Shown: positions 9,566 to 18,282 of the stretch, piece by piece
Numbering within the stretch: the stretch's first letter is position 1
Layout of the letters: every line of letters begins with the position of its first letter
Assembly (NCBI GenBank): GCA_963813895.1
Contig: CAWFAS010000003.1
Location: 558,001-622,000 of the forward strand
Reading direction: 5' to 3'
Source of the DNA: DASZWJ01 sp963813895
Lineage (GTDB): Bacteria > Pseudomonadota > Gammaproteobacteria > JAURND01
Length of the DNA: 64,000 nt
Notes under the pieces: model-generated
The model's input: only the letters and a program-made list of their open reading frames with translations
The model's database searches: none
Told to the model about the DNA's origin: nothing
Made by a program: the position numbers and the translations under genes

Positions 9566-10036
9566 TTATTCTGCTTCAACTAGATTTTGCATAAAAGAAG
9601 CTTTAGCAATTTTTGCCTTTGGAACCGATTTTGATAGTTTTCGAGGTTTCTTAGCTGCGCGCGATTTTTTTACCCAGTCTTTCTCAAATTGCTGTAGTAT
9701 TTTTTTCTGCGCCAATAATTTTTTATGACTAGAGGTTATGAGCGCTTTTTCCGCTTTTAAACTGTCCAATTTCTTTTTCATGGCCGCCAGATCAGCCGGT
9801 TTGATTTTGGCCGAGCGAGCAGTAGATTTAGTAGCCTTGGTGGTCTTAGATTTTCCTTGAGTTTTTTTCAACTCTTGGACAGCATTTTTTATTGCCTTAT
9901 CAATGTCAGCCAGTACTTTCGGATAGATTTTTTCCAATTTTGCCTGATCCTGTGTCCAGCAGGTTTCCAGCTGTTGAATCTGCGCTGAAAATCCACTCGC
10001 TTTAGCCTTGGATGTAGTTGCACGTTTTGTTGCCAT
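9566..10036 (-). CDS. Lysine/alanine-rich H1-like protein
   Basis: A very basic 156-residue protein. The N-terminal part (15-60) and the middle (85-125) look like amphipathic, coiled-coil-prone helices. Stretches rich in K, A, T and S lie at 1-12, 60-80 and 127-148. Composition resembles bacterial histone H1-like DNA-compacting proteins, which are common in intracellular bacteria such as Coxiella. No defined domain is recognised, so nucleoid binding is inferred from composition. It lies beside an HU gene on the same strand and has its own terminator. ATG 10036 is preceded by AGGAG. Confidence 0.6.
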   Translation of the reverse strand: MATKRATTSKAKASGFSAQIQQLETCWTQDQAKLEKIYPKVLADIDKAIKNAVQELKKTQGKSKTTKATKSTARSAKIKPADLAAMKKKLDSLKAEKALITSSHKKLLAQKKILQQFEKDWVKKSRAAKKPRKLSKSVPKAKIAKASFMQNLVEAE

Positions 10037-10109
10037 ACTTCAACTCCTGTTTGAATGGAAAAAAATGATTAAGTGGTAAAGAATTTTAGTATACACGGTT
10101 TGCGGACTA

Positions 10110-10451
10110 CTATTCTACAACGCTCTCCAAATGCCCCTTTTGCTTTTCAGTTTTAACTTGGGTAGTTTTTTTATTCTTCGCATTTAGCTGCTCTTTGATT
10201 TTGGAACTGATACGAGCAAAAGGCACCTGGGCTTCTGGGATATTAATAGTCTTGCCAGTACTGGGATTGCGTCCAGTGCGGGCGGCGCGGGTTTTAACAC
10301 CAAACGTACCAAAACCCGGCAGAATTAAGGTGTCATTATTCTGGAATATCTCGGTGATTGTTTCCAAAACAGCTTCCAGATTGCGGGCAGTTTCTGTTTT
10401 AGAAATCTGGGCTTTGTCCGCGATGGTTTTGATAAAATCTGCTTTGTTCAT
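10110..10451 (-). CDS. HU/IHF-family DNA-binding protein
   Basis: A 113-residue nucleoid protein of the HU superfamily. The first 90 residues match HU (MNKADFIKTIADKA, LPGFGTFGVKTRAARTGRNP), including the arm GRNPSTGKTINIPEAQ that inserts into the minor groove. Two oddities: the usual VPAFKAGK after the arm is replaced by VPFARISSKIK, and about 20 charged residues extend the C-terminus. It would bend DNA as a dimer. The extension may give it a special role, possibly together with the H1-like protein beside it. RBS GGAG lies upstream. Confidence 0.88.
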   Translation of the reverse strand: MNKADFIKTIADKAQISKTETARNLEAVLETITEIFQNNDTLILPGFGTFGVKTRAARTGRNPSTGKTINIPEAQVPFARISSKIKEQLNAKNKKTTQVKTEKQKGHLESVVE

Positions 10452-10584
10452 ATTTGTTTGCTCCGTAGGTGAAATGAGTAAAAATCCTTAGGAAATCAGG
10501 GCAAGTTTTGTGGGGAATAGTCGCTCTTAGTGTCTTTGTAAGTACCGAGTAAGCCAGTTGCATTACTGCAACTGGCTCCTCTAA

Positions 10585-10618
10585 GAACGCAGCTTGCGAC
10601 TTTCATCGCACTACGCTC
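10585..10618 (-). ncRNA. Group II intron 2 domain V
   Basis: A 34-nt hairpin starting GAGCGTAGTGCGATGAAAGT and ending GCTGCGTTC on the minus strand, with paired arms and GAAA loop as in bacterial group II introns. Confidence 0.88.
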
Positions 10619-10683
10619 AAGCATTTTTTAAGACTGATTTTGTCAGTCCGACCATCTCATCCAGAGGCTCATTAAAACTCCAG

Positions 10684-11445
10684 TTAGCGTTGACCCGTAT
10701 TTGATCGGACTAGTTTGCTACGCTTATCGCGGGCTTCAAAATAGTCTTTAAACTTCGGGTTGAATAGACATGCCTCACCGCGAATCTTAATGTAGCGTTC
10801 GATCTTCACGCTTTTAGCTGAGAACAAATCAAGGTGTTTAATTTCTCCTTTCTTGTTCCTGATTTTAGTGGAAAAGATCCAGTTTCTTGTCGACGATATG
10901 CGGAAATATTTAGCACACCATTTTCGCAAACTCCCTTTTGAATGCTTCCGCTTTATCCAGCGCATAATAGCCTGAAAGATGCATCTATCTACATACGAGA
11001 AAATTCTTTTAGAAACCACATGACGATAGTAGTTTGTCCAGCCACGTAAGCGTGCATTCAGCATCGGGATAAACAATTCTCTCGGTGTGTTGCTATGATA
11101 TTTGATAAATTCTCGGATACCCTTTAAGAATAAGAGTACGTTTTTCTTGGCTGGTTTTATTAATAATTTCCCGCCATATTTTCGAACGTTAAATCCGAGA
11201 AAATCAAAGCCCTCATCCACGTGCGTGATTTTAGTTTTCTCCGGAGAGAGTTCTAATCCACGTTCTCTGAGAAAGGATTCAATAGCTGGTTTGATTTTAT
11301 ACTCTAGTACTTCATATGTGCTTCCGGTCACAATAAAATCGTCAGCATATCGCACAAAATTAATTTTGTCTGGTTGTTTAGTTATTCCTTTTACCAAAGC
11401 TTCCATACTATCCAAAACTATATTCGCCATGGTTGGGGAAATTAT
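10684..11445 (-). pseudogene. Group II intron 2 reverse transcriptase, C-terminal part
   Basis: This is the distal half of an intron maturase cut from its N-terminal half. It begins at GIISPTMANIVLDSM, directly after the PQG motif. It contains the catalytic YADDF, the GFNVRKYGGKLLIKP region and the maturase X domain (LNARLRGWTNYYRH), and ends without an HNH domain. A Met (ATG 11430) falls near the break, so a truncated product could be made, but it would lack RT blocks 0-4. Joined to the fragment at 14929-15645 it restores a normal protein reading GTPQGGIISPT across the gap. Confidence 0.9.
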
Positions 11446-11451
11446 TCCACC
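11446..11451 (+). repeat. Left copy of 6-bp target duplication
   Basis: TCCACC here is repeated at 14929-14934 on the other side of the recombinase trio. A single TCCACC restores the maturase frame. Confidence 0.7.
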
Positions 11452-11534
11452 TTATGCGAAGAAAGTAATTATGCAAAGTAGTTCTTAAAGTTTCCCATTA
11501 ATTCAACAACTTCATTTCAATTTACTTTGCATAA
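11452..11534 (+). repeat. Left terminal repeat module of the RIT element
   Basis: Contains TTATGCGAAG at the tip, TTATGCAAAG about 18 bases inward and an inverted CTTTGCATAA at the inner edge. These are likely recombinase binding sites. Confidence 0.75.
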
Positions 11535-11592
11535 TAGCCTAGAGCGATAATAGAGTCTAGCACTCTAATTATCATTTCTAGGAGATATTTTT

Positions 11593-12828
11593 ATGCAAAA
11601 TAAACCATTGATTGATCTGCTCCGTGATTTGGAGCAAGAAATGCTTCGTCTAGGTTACACTGAAGGTTCCATGAAGTTTTATCGTAGACGCTGGCAAATG
11701 TTATTAGGATTTGCACAAGAACGCGATGAACCCTTTTTTTCTGAAAGTTTAGGAATGGATTTTCTCGAAAAGTATTTTCATATTCTTGAAAAAGATTCTA
11801 ACCGTAAACTTTCCCAATCAGAAGTTCAAGAACTCCGCATCATACGGGTAATTGGAGACTTTCAACTCCATCATGCCATTTTACGTCGATATTTTAAGCA
11901 CAAAGAAATTTTAACTGAACCCCATTTTTTAACTATCAGTCATCGATTTAAATCCTATTGCGTAGATAATGGCTATTCTGAAGTAACCATTGATCATTAT
12001 GTTAAACAATCTGCAAGATTTATGGATTACCTCGCTTCACAGCAAATTATCAGCTGTCAGAAAATTAATCTCGCATTCATTCATAATTATATTAAAACTT
12101 TATCTGGTTACGCCTATAAAACCGTGGAACAAAATATTTGTTCCTTGCGCGCATTTTTTCGTTTCCTTTTAAAAACAGAGGAGGTTGCGATTGATTTTGC
12201 AGCAAAAACACCAATGGTTCAAGCCAGAAAGCAAACTCGTATTCCATCTGTATGGACAATCGATGAATTGAAAAAATTGATCGCCGCTATTGATAGAGGA
12301 AGTCCAAAGGGTAAACGAGATTATGCCATCATTTTGTTAGCCTGTTGTTTGGGGATGCGATGCCTGGATATTAAACATTTAAAAATGGAAAATTTTAAAT
12401 GGGAAGAGAAAAAATTAATTTTCACTCAATCTAAGACGAAAACCCCTACTGTTCTTCCGTTAACTCCAGAAGTAGGCTGGGCGGTAATTGATTACCTCAA
12501 GCACGGTAGACCTAAAATAGACAGCCCCTTTATTTTTGTCAAGCACATGGCTCCTTTTGGTCCCTTTGCAGAAGACGATCATTTAGCTCAGATCATTAAA
12601 CATTATATGGAGCTGGCGCATCTACCTACTTTGAAAAAAAGAAGAGGGATGCATTCCCTTCGACATACGATGGCCAGTCATCTTTTGGAAAAGGACACAC
12701 CGCTTGCTGTTATTTCTGACATTCTCGGTCATATGGATACTGACTCCACGGCAGTTTATTTAAAAGTTGATACGAAGAAACTAAGAGAATGTGCAATGAC
12801 TTTTGGGGAGGGTATTCATCATGAATAA
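11593..12828 (+). CDS. RIT recombinase 1 (tyrosine recombinase)
   Basis: A 411-residue tyrosine recombinase. An N-terminal SAM-like core-binding region (about 105-195) precedes the catalytic domain. The first catalytic arginine is R256 in CLGMRCLDIKHL, the lysine strand follows in FTQSKTKTPTVLPL, then HSLRHTMASHLL, LGHMDTDSTAVYLKVD and the nucleophile Y in AVYLK. AGGAGA precedes the ATG. It is the first of three overlapping genes, and the trio probably acts jointly. It is longer at the N-terminus than XerC/D, as expected for the first RIT gene. Confidence 0.9.
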   Translation: MQNKPLIDLLRDLEQEMLRLGYTEGSMKFYRRRWQMLLGFAQERDEPFFSESLGMDFLEKYFHILEKDSNRKLSQSEVQELRIIRVIGDFQLHHAILRRYFKHKEILTEPHFLTISHRFKSYCVDNGYSEVTIDHYVKQSARFMDYLASQQIISCQKINLAFIHNYIKTLSGYAYKTVEQNICSLRAFFRFLLKTEEVAIDFAAKTPMVQARKQTRIPSVWTIDELKKLIAAIDRGSPKGKRDYAIILLACCLGMRCLDIKHLKMENFKWEEKKLIFTQSKTKTPTVLPLTPEVGWAVIDYLKHGRPKIDSPFIFVKHMAPFGPFAEDDHLAQIIKHYMELAHLPTLKKRRGMHSLRHTMASHLLEKDTPLAVISDILGHMDTDSTAVYLKVDTKKLRECAMTFGEGIHHE

Positions 12829-13807
12829 TTTTAATTATACCGGCCCTTTCAAGGATCATATTCAAAATCATTTAAAATTAAAACAGGCTATTGGATACAA
12901 GTATGATACTGATGCCGGGCATTTAAAACGTTTCGATCAATTTACATTAGATAAATATCCTCAAGCGACTATTCTGACTAAGGAAATGGTACTTGATTGG
13001 TGCAGCAAAAAAACTTATGAGGCACAAGCCAACCAAAGCTCGCGTGCTTCTGTCATTCGGCAATTTGGAAAATATCTCGATTCTATCGGAATGAACGCTT
13101 ATGTCTTAGCCAAAGGTTATTATCCTAGCGCAAAACAATATATACCGTATATTTATACTATTGAAGAATTGGAAAAATTTTTCTCTGAAACCGACCGATG
13201 TCAGTATTGTTGCGAATGTCCCTATCGGCACCTGATTATGCCTGTGATTTTTCGCATGATCTATCTATGCGGATTGAGATTATCCGAAGCCAGACTGCTT
13301 AAAGTTGCAGATGTTGATCTAAAAGACGGTGTCCTCAGCATCCATCACGCTAAAAAAGATAATTGCCGATTGGTGCCTATGTCCGCCTTTCTAACGGATC
13401 TATGTCGAAATTTCTCAAAAAAAGTGCACCTAAACTCAGCCGAAAGTGATTATTATTTTCCAGCATTGCATGGTAAACCCATGACAAAAACTAATCTTTA
13501 TCATAACTTCCGCAGATTTTTATGGCGTGCCAAAATTTCCCATGGCGGCAGAGGACATGGCCCACGCATTTATGACTTTCGACACGTTTATGCCGTGCAT
13601 TGCTTAAAAAAATGGGCTGAAGAAGAAAAAGATCTCACTGTTTACCTGCCTCTGTTAAAAACCTATATGGGACACGACTCATTCAACGAAACTGCCTATT
13701 ACCTCCGCTTAACTGCCGATGTATTCCCTCACATCACGTTAAAAATAGAGACTCAGTATCCAAACATCATCCCCATGCTTGGAGGTGAAACCAATGAAAC
13801 CCACTGA
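12821..13807 (+). CDS. RIT recombinase 2 (tyrosine recombinase)
   Basis: About 328 residues. Catalytic arginine in LCGLRLSEARLLKV, a lysine in the strand HHAKKDNCRLVPM, then YDFRHVYAVHCL and MGHDSFNETAYYLRL with the nucleophile tyrosine. Unlike its partners it has a cluster of cysteines (CQYCCECPYRH) just before the catalytic arginine, which may bind a metal. The start is set at ATG 12821, since GGGGAGG lies 9 bases upstream inside the end of gene 1. The 8-base overlap suggests translational coupling. Confidence 0.9.
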   Translation: MNNFNYTGPFKDHIQNHLKLKQAIGYKYDTDAGHLKRFDQFTLDKYPQATILTKEMVLDWCSKKTYEAQANQSSRASVIRQFGKYLDSIGMNAYVLAKGYYPSAKQYIPYIYTIEELEKFFSETDRCQYCCECPYRHLIMPVIFRMIYLCGLRLSEARLLKVADVDLKDGVLSIHHAKKDNCRLVPMSAFLTDLCRNFSKKVHLNSAESDYYFPALHGKPMTKTNLYHNFRRFLWRAKISHGGRGHGPRIYDFRHVYAVHCLKKWAEEEKDLTVYLPLLKTYMGHDSFNETAYYLRLTADVFPHITLKIETQYPNIIPMLGGETNETH

Positions 13808-14807
13808 TTTTGCAAAATACCTAACTGAATTTCTTTCCATTTACTTGCCAACGCAGAAAAATGTCAGCAAAAATACTATTCACTCTTATCGAGATACATT
13901 TAAATTATTGATTAATTACTGTCAAGAGATTAAAAAAATTTCGGCAGAAAAAATCACTATTAGTATTCTCTCAAGCCAATGGTTGATTGATTTTTTACAG
14001 TGGCTGGAAACAGACAGAAAATGTAGCATATCCACTCGAAATCAAAGACTAGCGGCTATTCATTCTTTTTTTAGATATTTACAGGCAGAAGAGCCTGCTG
14101 GTATATTTAATTTTCAAAAGATCACAGCTATCCCCATTAAAAAAGCACAGAAAAAAATTGTGGAATATCTGACTCCAGAAGCTATGAAATTACTTTTGGA
14201 GCAGCCCGACAAACATACGTTGAGGGGTAGACGTGATTTAACGTTAATGGCGGTCTTATATGATTCTGGAGCACGCGTGCAGGAAGTATGTGATCTGAAG
14301 ATCGGTGATGTTAGTTTACAAGAACCCGTTGTTATTACGTTAACTGGCAAAGGAAATAAAATCAGACGGGTACCTATCATGAAAAATACAGCTTCTTTAT
14401 TAAAAAATTATTTGTCGGAAAATAACTTAGATAAAACTTGGAAAAATGAAAATCCACTATTCACAAATAACCAACATAGGAAACTGACAAAAGAAGGCGT
14501 GTCTTACATAATTGCAAAGTATGTTGAATCTGCCAGAAAAAAATCAACCATAGTACCTTTAAAAGTACATGCCCATATGCTTCGCCATTCAAAGGCGATG
14601 CATTTATTACAAGCGGGTGTTAATCTCATCTATATCCGTGATTTTCTTGGTCACGTTGACCTGAAGACCACAGAGATATATGCCAGGGCAGATACTGAAA
14701 CCAAAAGAAAAGCTGTTGAAAATCTTTATCCTGATTTAATTGAAAGTAATCTGCCTGATTGGAGCAAAGATCAAGCATTGCTTTCGTGGCTGTCTGAGTT
14801 AAAATAA
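13794..14807 (+). CDS. RIT recombinase 3 (tyrosine recombinase)
   Basis: About 337 residues and the most XerC/D-like of the three. The core-binding domain spans about 1-110 (NTIHSYRDTFKLLINYC, RLAAIHSFFRYLQ). Catalytic residues appear in DSGARVQEVCDLKIGD, TGKGNKIRRVPI, HMLRHSKAMHLLQAG and LGHVDLKTTEIYARAD. The start at ATG 13794 follows GGAGG by 8 bases and overlaps the end of gene 2 by 14 bases. With the other two genes it forms the transposition module of the RIT element. Confidence 0.9.
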   Translation: MKPTDFAKYLTEFLSIYLPTQKNVSKNTIHSYRDTFKLLINYCQEIKKISAEKITISILSSQWLIDFLQWLETDRKCSISTRNQRLAAIHSFFRYLQAEEPAGIFNFQKITAIPIKKAQKKIVEYLTPEAMKLLLEQPDKHTLRGRRDLTLMAVLYDSGARVQEVCDLKIGDVSLQEPVVITLTGKGNKIRRVPIMKNTASLLKNYLSENNLDKTWKNENPLFTNNQHRKLTKEGVSYIIAKYVESARKKSTIVPLKVHAHMLRHSKAMHLLQAGVNLIYIRDFLGHVDLKTTEIYARADTETKRKAVENLYPDLIESNLPDWSKDQALLSWLSELK

Positions 14808-14819
14808 ACACCATGAGAA

Positions 14820-14928
14820 ATTATGCAAAGTAAATAAAAGTAAAATCATTATTTTTTAATAACCTAAGTAATTTACTTTGCATAATGTCCTACTTCGCAT
14901 AAGGCGGGTTATGCAAAGCTTTGCATAA
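14820..14928 (-). repeat. Right terminal repeat module of the RIT element
   Basis: Read inward it starts TTATGCAAAGCTTTGCATAA, followed by TTATGCGAAG, 7 bases, TTATGCAAAG, and ends with the outward TTATGCAAAGTAAAT at 14820. It mirrors the left end apart from an extra 26 bases at the tip. Confidence 0.7.
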
Positions 14929-14934
14929 TCCACC
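14929..14934 (+). repeat. Right copy of 6-bp target duplication
   Basis: TCCACC directly follows the right tip of the RIT element and matches 11446-11451. Confidence 0.7.
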
Positions 14935-15645
14935 CTGTGGCGTCCCTTCTTCTGTTGGATAAAATGCTTGTTTCTCGATGTAGCCAGATTTCAACCATTT
15001 TCGGAGAATTTTTCTATCTATAAGGATATTATTTTCTAACCATAAATGGTCTATTTTATCGAAGCACGATTTTATATCCCCTTCGAGAATCCACTGGGCA
15101 GATGTTCCTTTTGCAAGGGCATTGAAGCATTGCTCAATGGCGTCAGCACAAGATCTCTTAACCCTAAAACCATATGAGTTTTTATCCGCTTGAGTTTCTG
15201 CTACAGGTTCTAAAGCTAGCAAATGCAATGCTTGCATCGCTCTATCAGCCATCGTAGGGATTCCCAACGGGCGAGTCTGAGTGCTATCATTTTTCTTGGG
15301 GATATAAACACGCCGCAGCGGTTGAGGTTGGTAGCCTCTTTGCTTCAACGCACGTGCTGCTTGCATCTTTTCTTGTGAAGTCTTCCAGATGATACCGTCA
15401 ACTCCAGCTGTTTTACTGCCAGAGTTTTCGGCGACTCGTTTTGTCGCTAGTAATTTAGCACAATGCGAGTGAGTTAGGAGATGTTGCAGAGCTTTCGCTT
15501 TGCCGCGTTTCCCTTCTCTAATGGCCTTCGCGATACGCACTTGCAGCCGGTAAACATGCTTGATAACCCTTGACCAATTTATAAAGCCCCAGGTCTTCAA
15601 ACCTGCCGGAAGGGCACCCACTGACGATATTGCTGTCGCGGTCAT
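14929..15645 (-). pseudogene. Group II intron 2 reverse transcriptase, N-terminal part
   Basis: The first 240 or so residues of an intron maturase. It starts MTATAISSVGALPAG, continues with the TKRVAENSGSKTAGVDGI region, RVYIPKKNDSTQTRPLGIPT, NSYGFRVKRSCADAI and EGDIKSCFDKIDH, and stops at EEGTPQGG where the RIT element begins; the frame then runs a few codons into the element. Met 15645 is taken as the start because related proteins begin there. The catalytic YADDF is on the detached part at 10684-11445, so neither half can be an active reverse transcriptase. Confidence 0.9.
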
Positions 15646-16172
15646 TTGCGTTCTCCCATTATGCCGGTTCTCCAAGTTCTCTCACGATAAAACACCAGCT
15701 GGATGTGGGCCCGCTTGCGCGTTGAGTGGTTCAAACCCATATCTCTGTCGTTACAACAGAGCGTTCGCTTTTTCCAGCATCTCAAGCCTGCACTGTTGTA
15801 GGCTAGCTTTACAGTTAGCTTTCCTAAGGAAATCATTAGGGGCAGCACAGGGTTTCCACGTTCCGCTCAAATGAGTATGTCAGGTTAGGTGCCTACTATA
15901 GAACGGGAGATTCGGTGGCCACGAAAGTATATGGAAGAGAAAACTTTCCTATCTCCAGTGCTGATTTTAGCCAAGGCGTGTCAACCACTTTCGCCTTTTT
16001 TAAAGTTAACGTTCTTTGCGTAGATTCACATTACATTCACCATACTGACTTTCTAGCACTCACCCAACTTTGTGGTTGTCAGGAGGGCACGCTTCTTGCG
16101 ATTTGTGCCCCGTGCACTAAACTTTGCACTTTGTTACGTTGTCAGGGTCGCTCTTTATTCAGACCCGTAGAA

Positions 16173-16415
16173 TCACCCGGTGGCACGGGTGGTCCCTCGC
16201 TCTTTTGAGTGGGACAACTTTTTTTGAGCGACTTCGTGTCGCAACTTCCAGTCTTTATCCATCTTTAACAGATATTTAGCAGCCTCCACCAGGAAAAATT
16301 CTTTGTCTGCAACCCCGGCCCATTGTATGTACTGTTCTATCTCAGCATTCAGGGATTTAGGCAGCTTGGTTCTGACGGCCACTGTTTCCAGATTAACCGG
16401 TTTAATTAACGGCAT
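16173..16415 (-). CDS. Small hypothetical protein, possible ribbon-helix-helix
   Basis: An 80-residue protein starting 7 bases after AGGAG. Residues 10-50 (VAVRTKLPKSLNAEIEQYIQ, then FFLVEAAKYLLKMDKDW) have the strand-helix-helix rhythm of small CopG/Arc-like DNA-binding proteins, which is a tentative reading. The C-terminus is basic and rich in K, H, R and T. Group II intron 2 begins about 20 bases after its stop codon. It is divergent from the two accessory genes at 16795 and 17291 and could regulate the region between them. No firm family was recognised. Confidence 0.5.
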   Translation of the reverse strand: MPLIKPVNLETVAVRTKLPKSLNAEIEQYIQWAGVADKEFFLVEAAKYLLKMDKDWKLRHEVAQKKLSHSKERGTTRATG

Positions 16416-16600
16416 GATCGACTCCTTTTTTATAAATATATTTTAGATTTTATCTTAAGATAGCATAGGTTTTTTATCCTGGGTTGTCTATGGATTTTTC
16501 TGAAAATGCAGCGCCGTTTCTTATCTGGAGTAGGCCTGTGTTTTATATAAAAATCAACTATGGATAGGAGCTATTTTAGGTGCGTTGTAAGGTGTGCCGC

Positions 16601-16695
16601 TGCTAATTTGGCTGGCTGCAAACCACATTAAAACTTGGACCAAAATAAAGTAATTTTCCACACAAAACTTTGCTAAAATAATCGCCAAATTAGCA
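16601..16695 (+). ncRNA. Long-range paired leader upstream of the 16795 gene
   Basis: TGCTAATTTGGC at 16601-16612 is perfectly complementary to GCCAAATTAGCA at 16684-16695, closing a 71-nt loop just before a strong terminator hairpin. On the plus strand this looks like a folded leader or a small RNA. Family unknown. Confidence 0.5.
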
Positions 16696-16703
16696 ACAGC
16701 ACG

Positions 16704-16747
16704 TGTGTACCCTGACGGGCTGCGCCCGTCAGGGTACACATTTTTTT
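16704..16747 (+). terminator. Rho-independent terminator ahead of the 16795 gene
   Basis: A perfect 17-bp stem (TGTGTACCCTGACGGGC, loop TGC, then the complement) is followed by TTTTTTT on the plus strand. It lies 48 bases before the ATG of the next plus-strand gene, with no plus-strand gene ending before it. It may therefore act as an attenuator or end a small RNA. Confidence 0.85.
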
Positions 16748-16794
16748 GCGCAATATATATTGCTGATTTATAAAAGAAAAGAAAGGATTTTTAT

Positions 16795-17310
16795 ATGAAG
16801 AAAGAGACAGTAAAATTGAGACAGCATTTTGAGACAATAAATACTGATAAATTGGTTAATGGAAGCATCACGAACAGTCACTTATATTGCCACCTGCAAC
16901 AACTCATGGGGAGGCTGGCAGATGATGAAATTTCCCATGCTTGCAGAGATCTGATAGGGGCAATGAACACCGCTTTACTCACAGGAGAAAGCCCTGAAAA
17001 ACTAGTCCGGCGTATTGGCAGAAAGCGTTCACCAAAGCTATATAATTTGCACTCCATGACTAGAGAAGAAGCCAAAAAAGAACTGGTAGAAATCAGACGA
17101 CTGCGCAGATTGGCCGCAGCACATTCACCTATTCCTGGTGCACGAAAATTGGAACAATACCACCCTGAAATTATCACCCTCTATCAGTCAGATGCCTCTT
17201 ATCGCGACATCCAATTCTGGTTACGCGCCAAGAAAGGATTAGTGGTGTCTCATCATAGCGTACAGCGTTATCTAAAGGCCGTGTTAAATCATGATCCGAA
17301 AGAAATCTGA
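16795..17310 (+). CDS. Conserved-looking hypothetical protein coupled to a recombinase
   Basis: A 171-residue soluble protein. The first 90 residues are helical (HLYCHLQQLMGRLADDEIS). The C-terminal 60 (HPEIITLYQSDASYRDIQFWLRAKKG then SHHSVQRYLKAVL) read like a helix-turn-helix in which a first helix is followed by a recognition helix. A DNA-binding partner of the recombinase is therefore plausible but unproven. AAAGGA precedes the ATG. The end overlaps the recombinase gene by 20 bases, so the two are probably translated together. The gene lies downstream of a strong terminator hairpin that could attenuate it. Confidence 0.6.
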   Translation: MKKETVKLRQHFETINTDKLVNGSITNSHLYCHLQQLMGRLADDEISHACRDLIGAMNTALLTGESPEKLVRRIGRKRSPKLYNLHSMTREEAKKELVEIRRLRRLAAAHSPIPGARKLEQYHPEIITLYQSDASYRDIQFWLRAKKGLVVSHHSVQRYLKAVLNHDPKEI

Positions 17311-18253
17311 TGGAAAAACCAGCGTTCAAGGTCATGCGCGATTCTCATTACGTGAGCAAGCTGAAAAGTATATAGACGCACGTGCTAATCGCGGCAAAAG
17401 CAAAGCCAGCGGCGCTATTTTGCGCAGCGACCGGACAGTGCAACGGTATCAGGGTGACTTGGGCCGAGCAGCTGAAGCCATTCAAAAAATCTACGGCATA
17501 ATCCGCCTGAAAGACATCACCCAACAGCAGGCCCAAGAATATATTGACGGACGTTTACGCGAAAAAATCAGAGTTCGCACGGTGCAGGGATACGCCAAAG
17601 CATTAGAAATGTTACCTTTAGTTAAAAGTCTGACAGTGCCTTCACGGGCGAGTGATAAGCGGGATAAACCATGCCAGACTAGAGCCTATACCTATGAGCA
17701 AATTCAGGCGATCCAACATCATATTGTGACACCAACTGTGCGCTTGGCCATACAAATTCTGCAGGAATCAGGATGCCGAACCAAGGACTTTGCCTCAATC
17801 CGATTAGAAGCTGAACGGCCAGTTAAAAATGCCCGCTTAAACAAACTACATGCTGATCGATTTGCTGGCCGAGAGAACTGGGTTAAGGTCACTTTTGTCG
17901 GCAAGGGAGGCCATGAATATATCTCAACCATTTCGCCTAAAACCGCAGAGGAGTTGGCTAAATACCGTCTGCCGCAGCCTCGTGATTTCCGAGAGCGTAA
18001 CCAGGCTAACGTGGTGGCTAAACAGTATTATGATTTACCCGCGGGTTTCAATTTATCCAAGATTTGGAGTGAGGCATCCAGGAAAGCTTTATTAAATTCT
18101 AAGGGCGCGCACGGGCTTCGACATTACTTTGCGCAAAGCCGATTGCGGGAGATGTTATGGGCGGGTATGACCTGGGATAAAGCGGTGGAATGTGTTAGTC
18201 AGCTCATGGGTCACTACCGCGCTTCGGAGGTAATAAACACCTATTTGCGATAG
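17291..18253 (+). CDS. Tyrosine recombinase-like integrase
   Basis: A 320-residue protein. A helical core-binding region (25-110, ending in RTVQGYAKALEML) is followed by a catalytic domain with ESGCRTKDFASIRLEA (first arginine), TFVGKGGHEYIST (lysine strand), HGLRHYFAQSRL (H-x-x-R) and LMGHYRASEVINTYLR (histidine and tyrosine). All five usual catalytic positions seem present. It is coupled to the upstream HTH-like gene. Proteins of this shape occur in integrative elements, where they may act in excision or resolution rather than integration. Confidence 0.78.
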   Translation: MIRKKSDGKTSVQGHARFSLREQAEKYIDARANRGKSKASGAILRSDRTVQRYQGDLGRAAEAIQKIYGIIRLKDITQQQAQEYIDGRLREKIRVRTVQGYAKALEMLPLVKSLTVPSRASDKRDKPCQTRAYTYEQIQAIQHHIVTPTVRLAIQILQESGCRTKDFASIRLEAERPVKNARLNKLHADRFAGRENWVKVTFVGKGGHEYISTISPKTAEELAKYRLPQPRDFRERNQANVVAKQYYDLPAGFNLSKIWSEASRKALLNSKGAHGLRHYFAQSRLREMLWAGMTWDKAVECVSQLMGHYRASEVINTYLR

Positions 18254-18282
18254 TGCCTGGAAATCAAATTTTAGTTAAGTGA

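Larger units (their letters stand above)
11452..14928 (+). mobile_element. RIT element (recombinase in trio)
   Basis: Three overlapping tyrosine recombinase genes on one strand are bounded by related terminal sequences. The left end reads TTATGCGAAG, 7 bases, TTATGCAAAG, with an inverted CTTTGCATAA at 11525-11534. The right end, read inward, starts TTATGCAAAGCTTTGCATAA and then has TTATGCGAAG, 7 bases, TTATGCAAAG. Both ends also carry a 65-bp module framed by TTATGCAAAGTA and TACTTTGCATAA. The gene trio and end structure fit RIT elements described in many bacteria. It sits inside the maturase gene of intron 2 at the PQGG codons. Confidence 0.85.
10542..16153 (-). mobile_element. Group II intron 2, interrupted by a recombinase-trio element
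   Basis: Reading the minus strand, a reverse transcriptase of a different lineage from intron 1 is followed by domain V (10585-10618) and a domain VI hairpin (GCCAGTTGCA, GTAA, TGCAACTGGC) with an unpaired A. The 3' end GGTAC falls at 10542. The 5' end is less certain; GAGCGACC at 16153 is the best candidate. Without the 3.5-kb insertion the intron would be about 2.1 kb, a normal size. The maturase gene is broken, so the intron can no longer move without help. Confidence 0.7.

Noticed and set aside
11420..14934. Three separate unrelated integrases
   Set aside because: The overlaps, common strand and shared terminal repeats show that they form one RIT element.
15560..15874. Plus-strand frame across the start of the second maturase
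   Set aside because: It is antisense to the clear N-terminal half of the maturase and the intron RNA.
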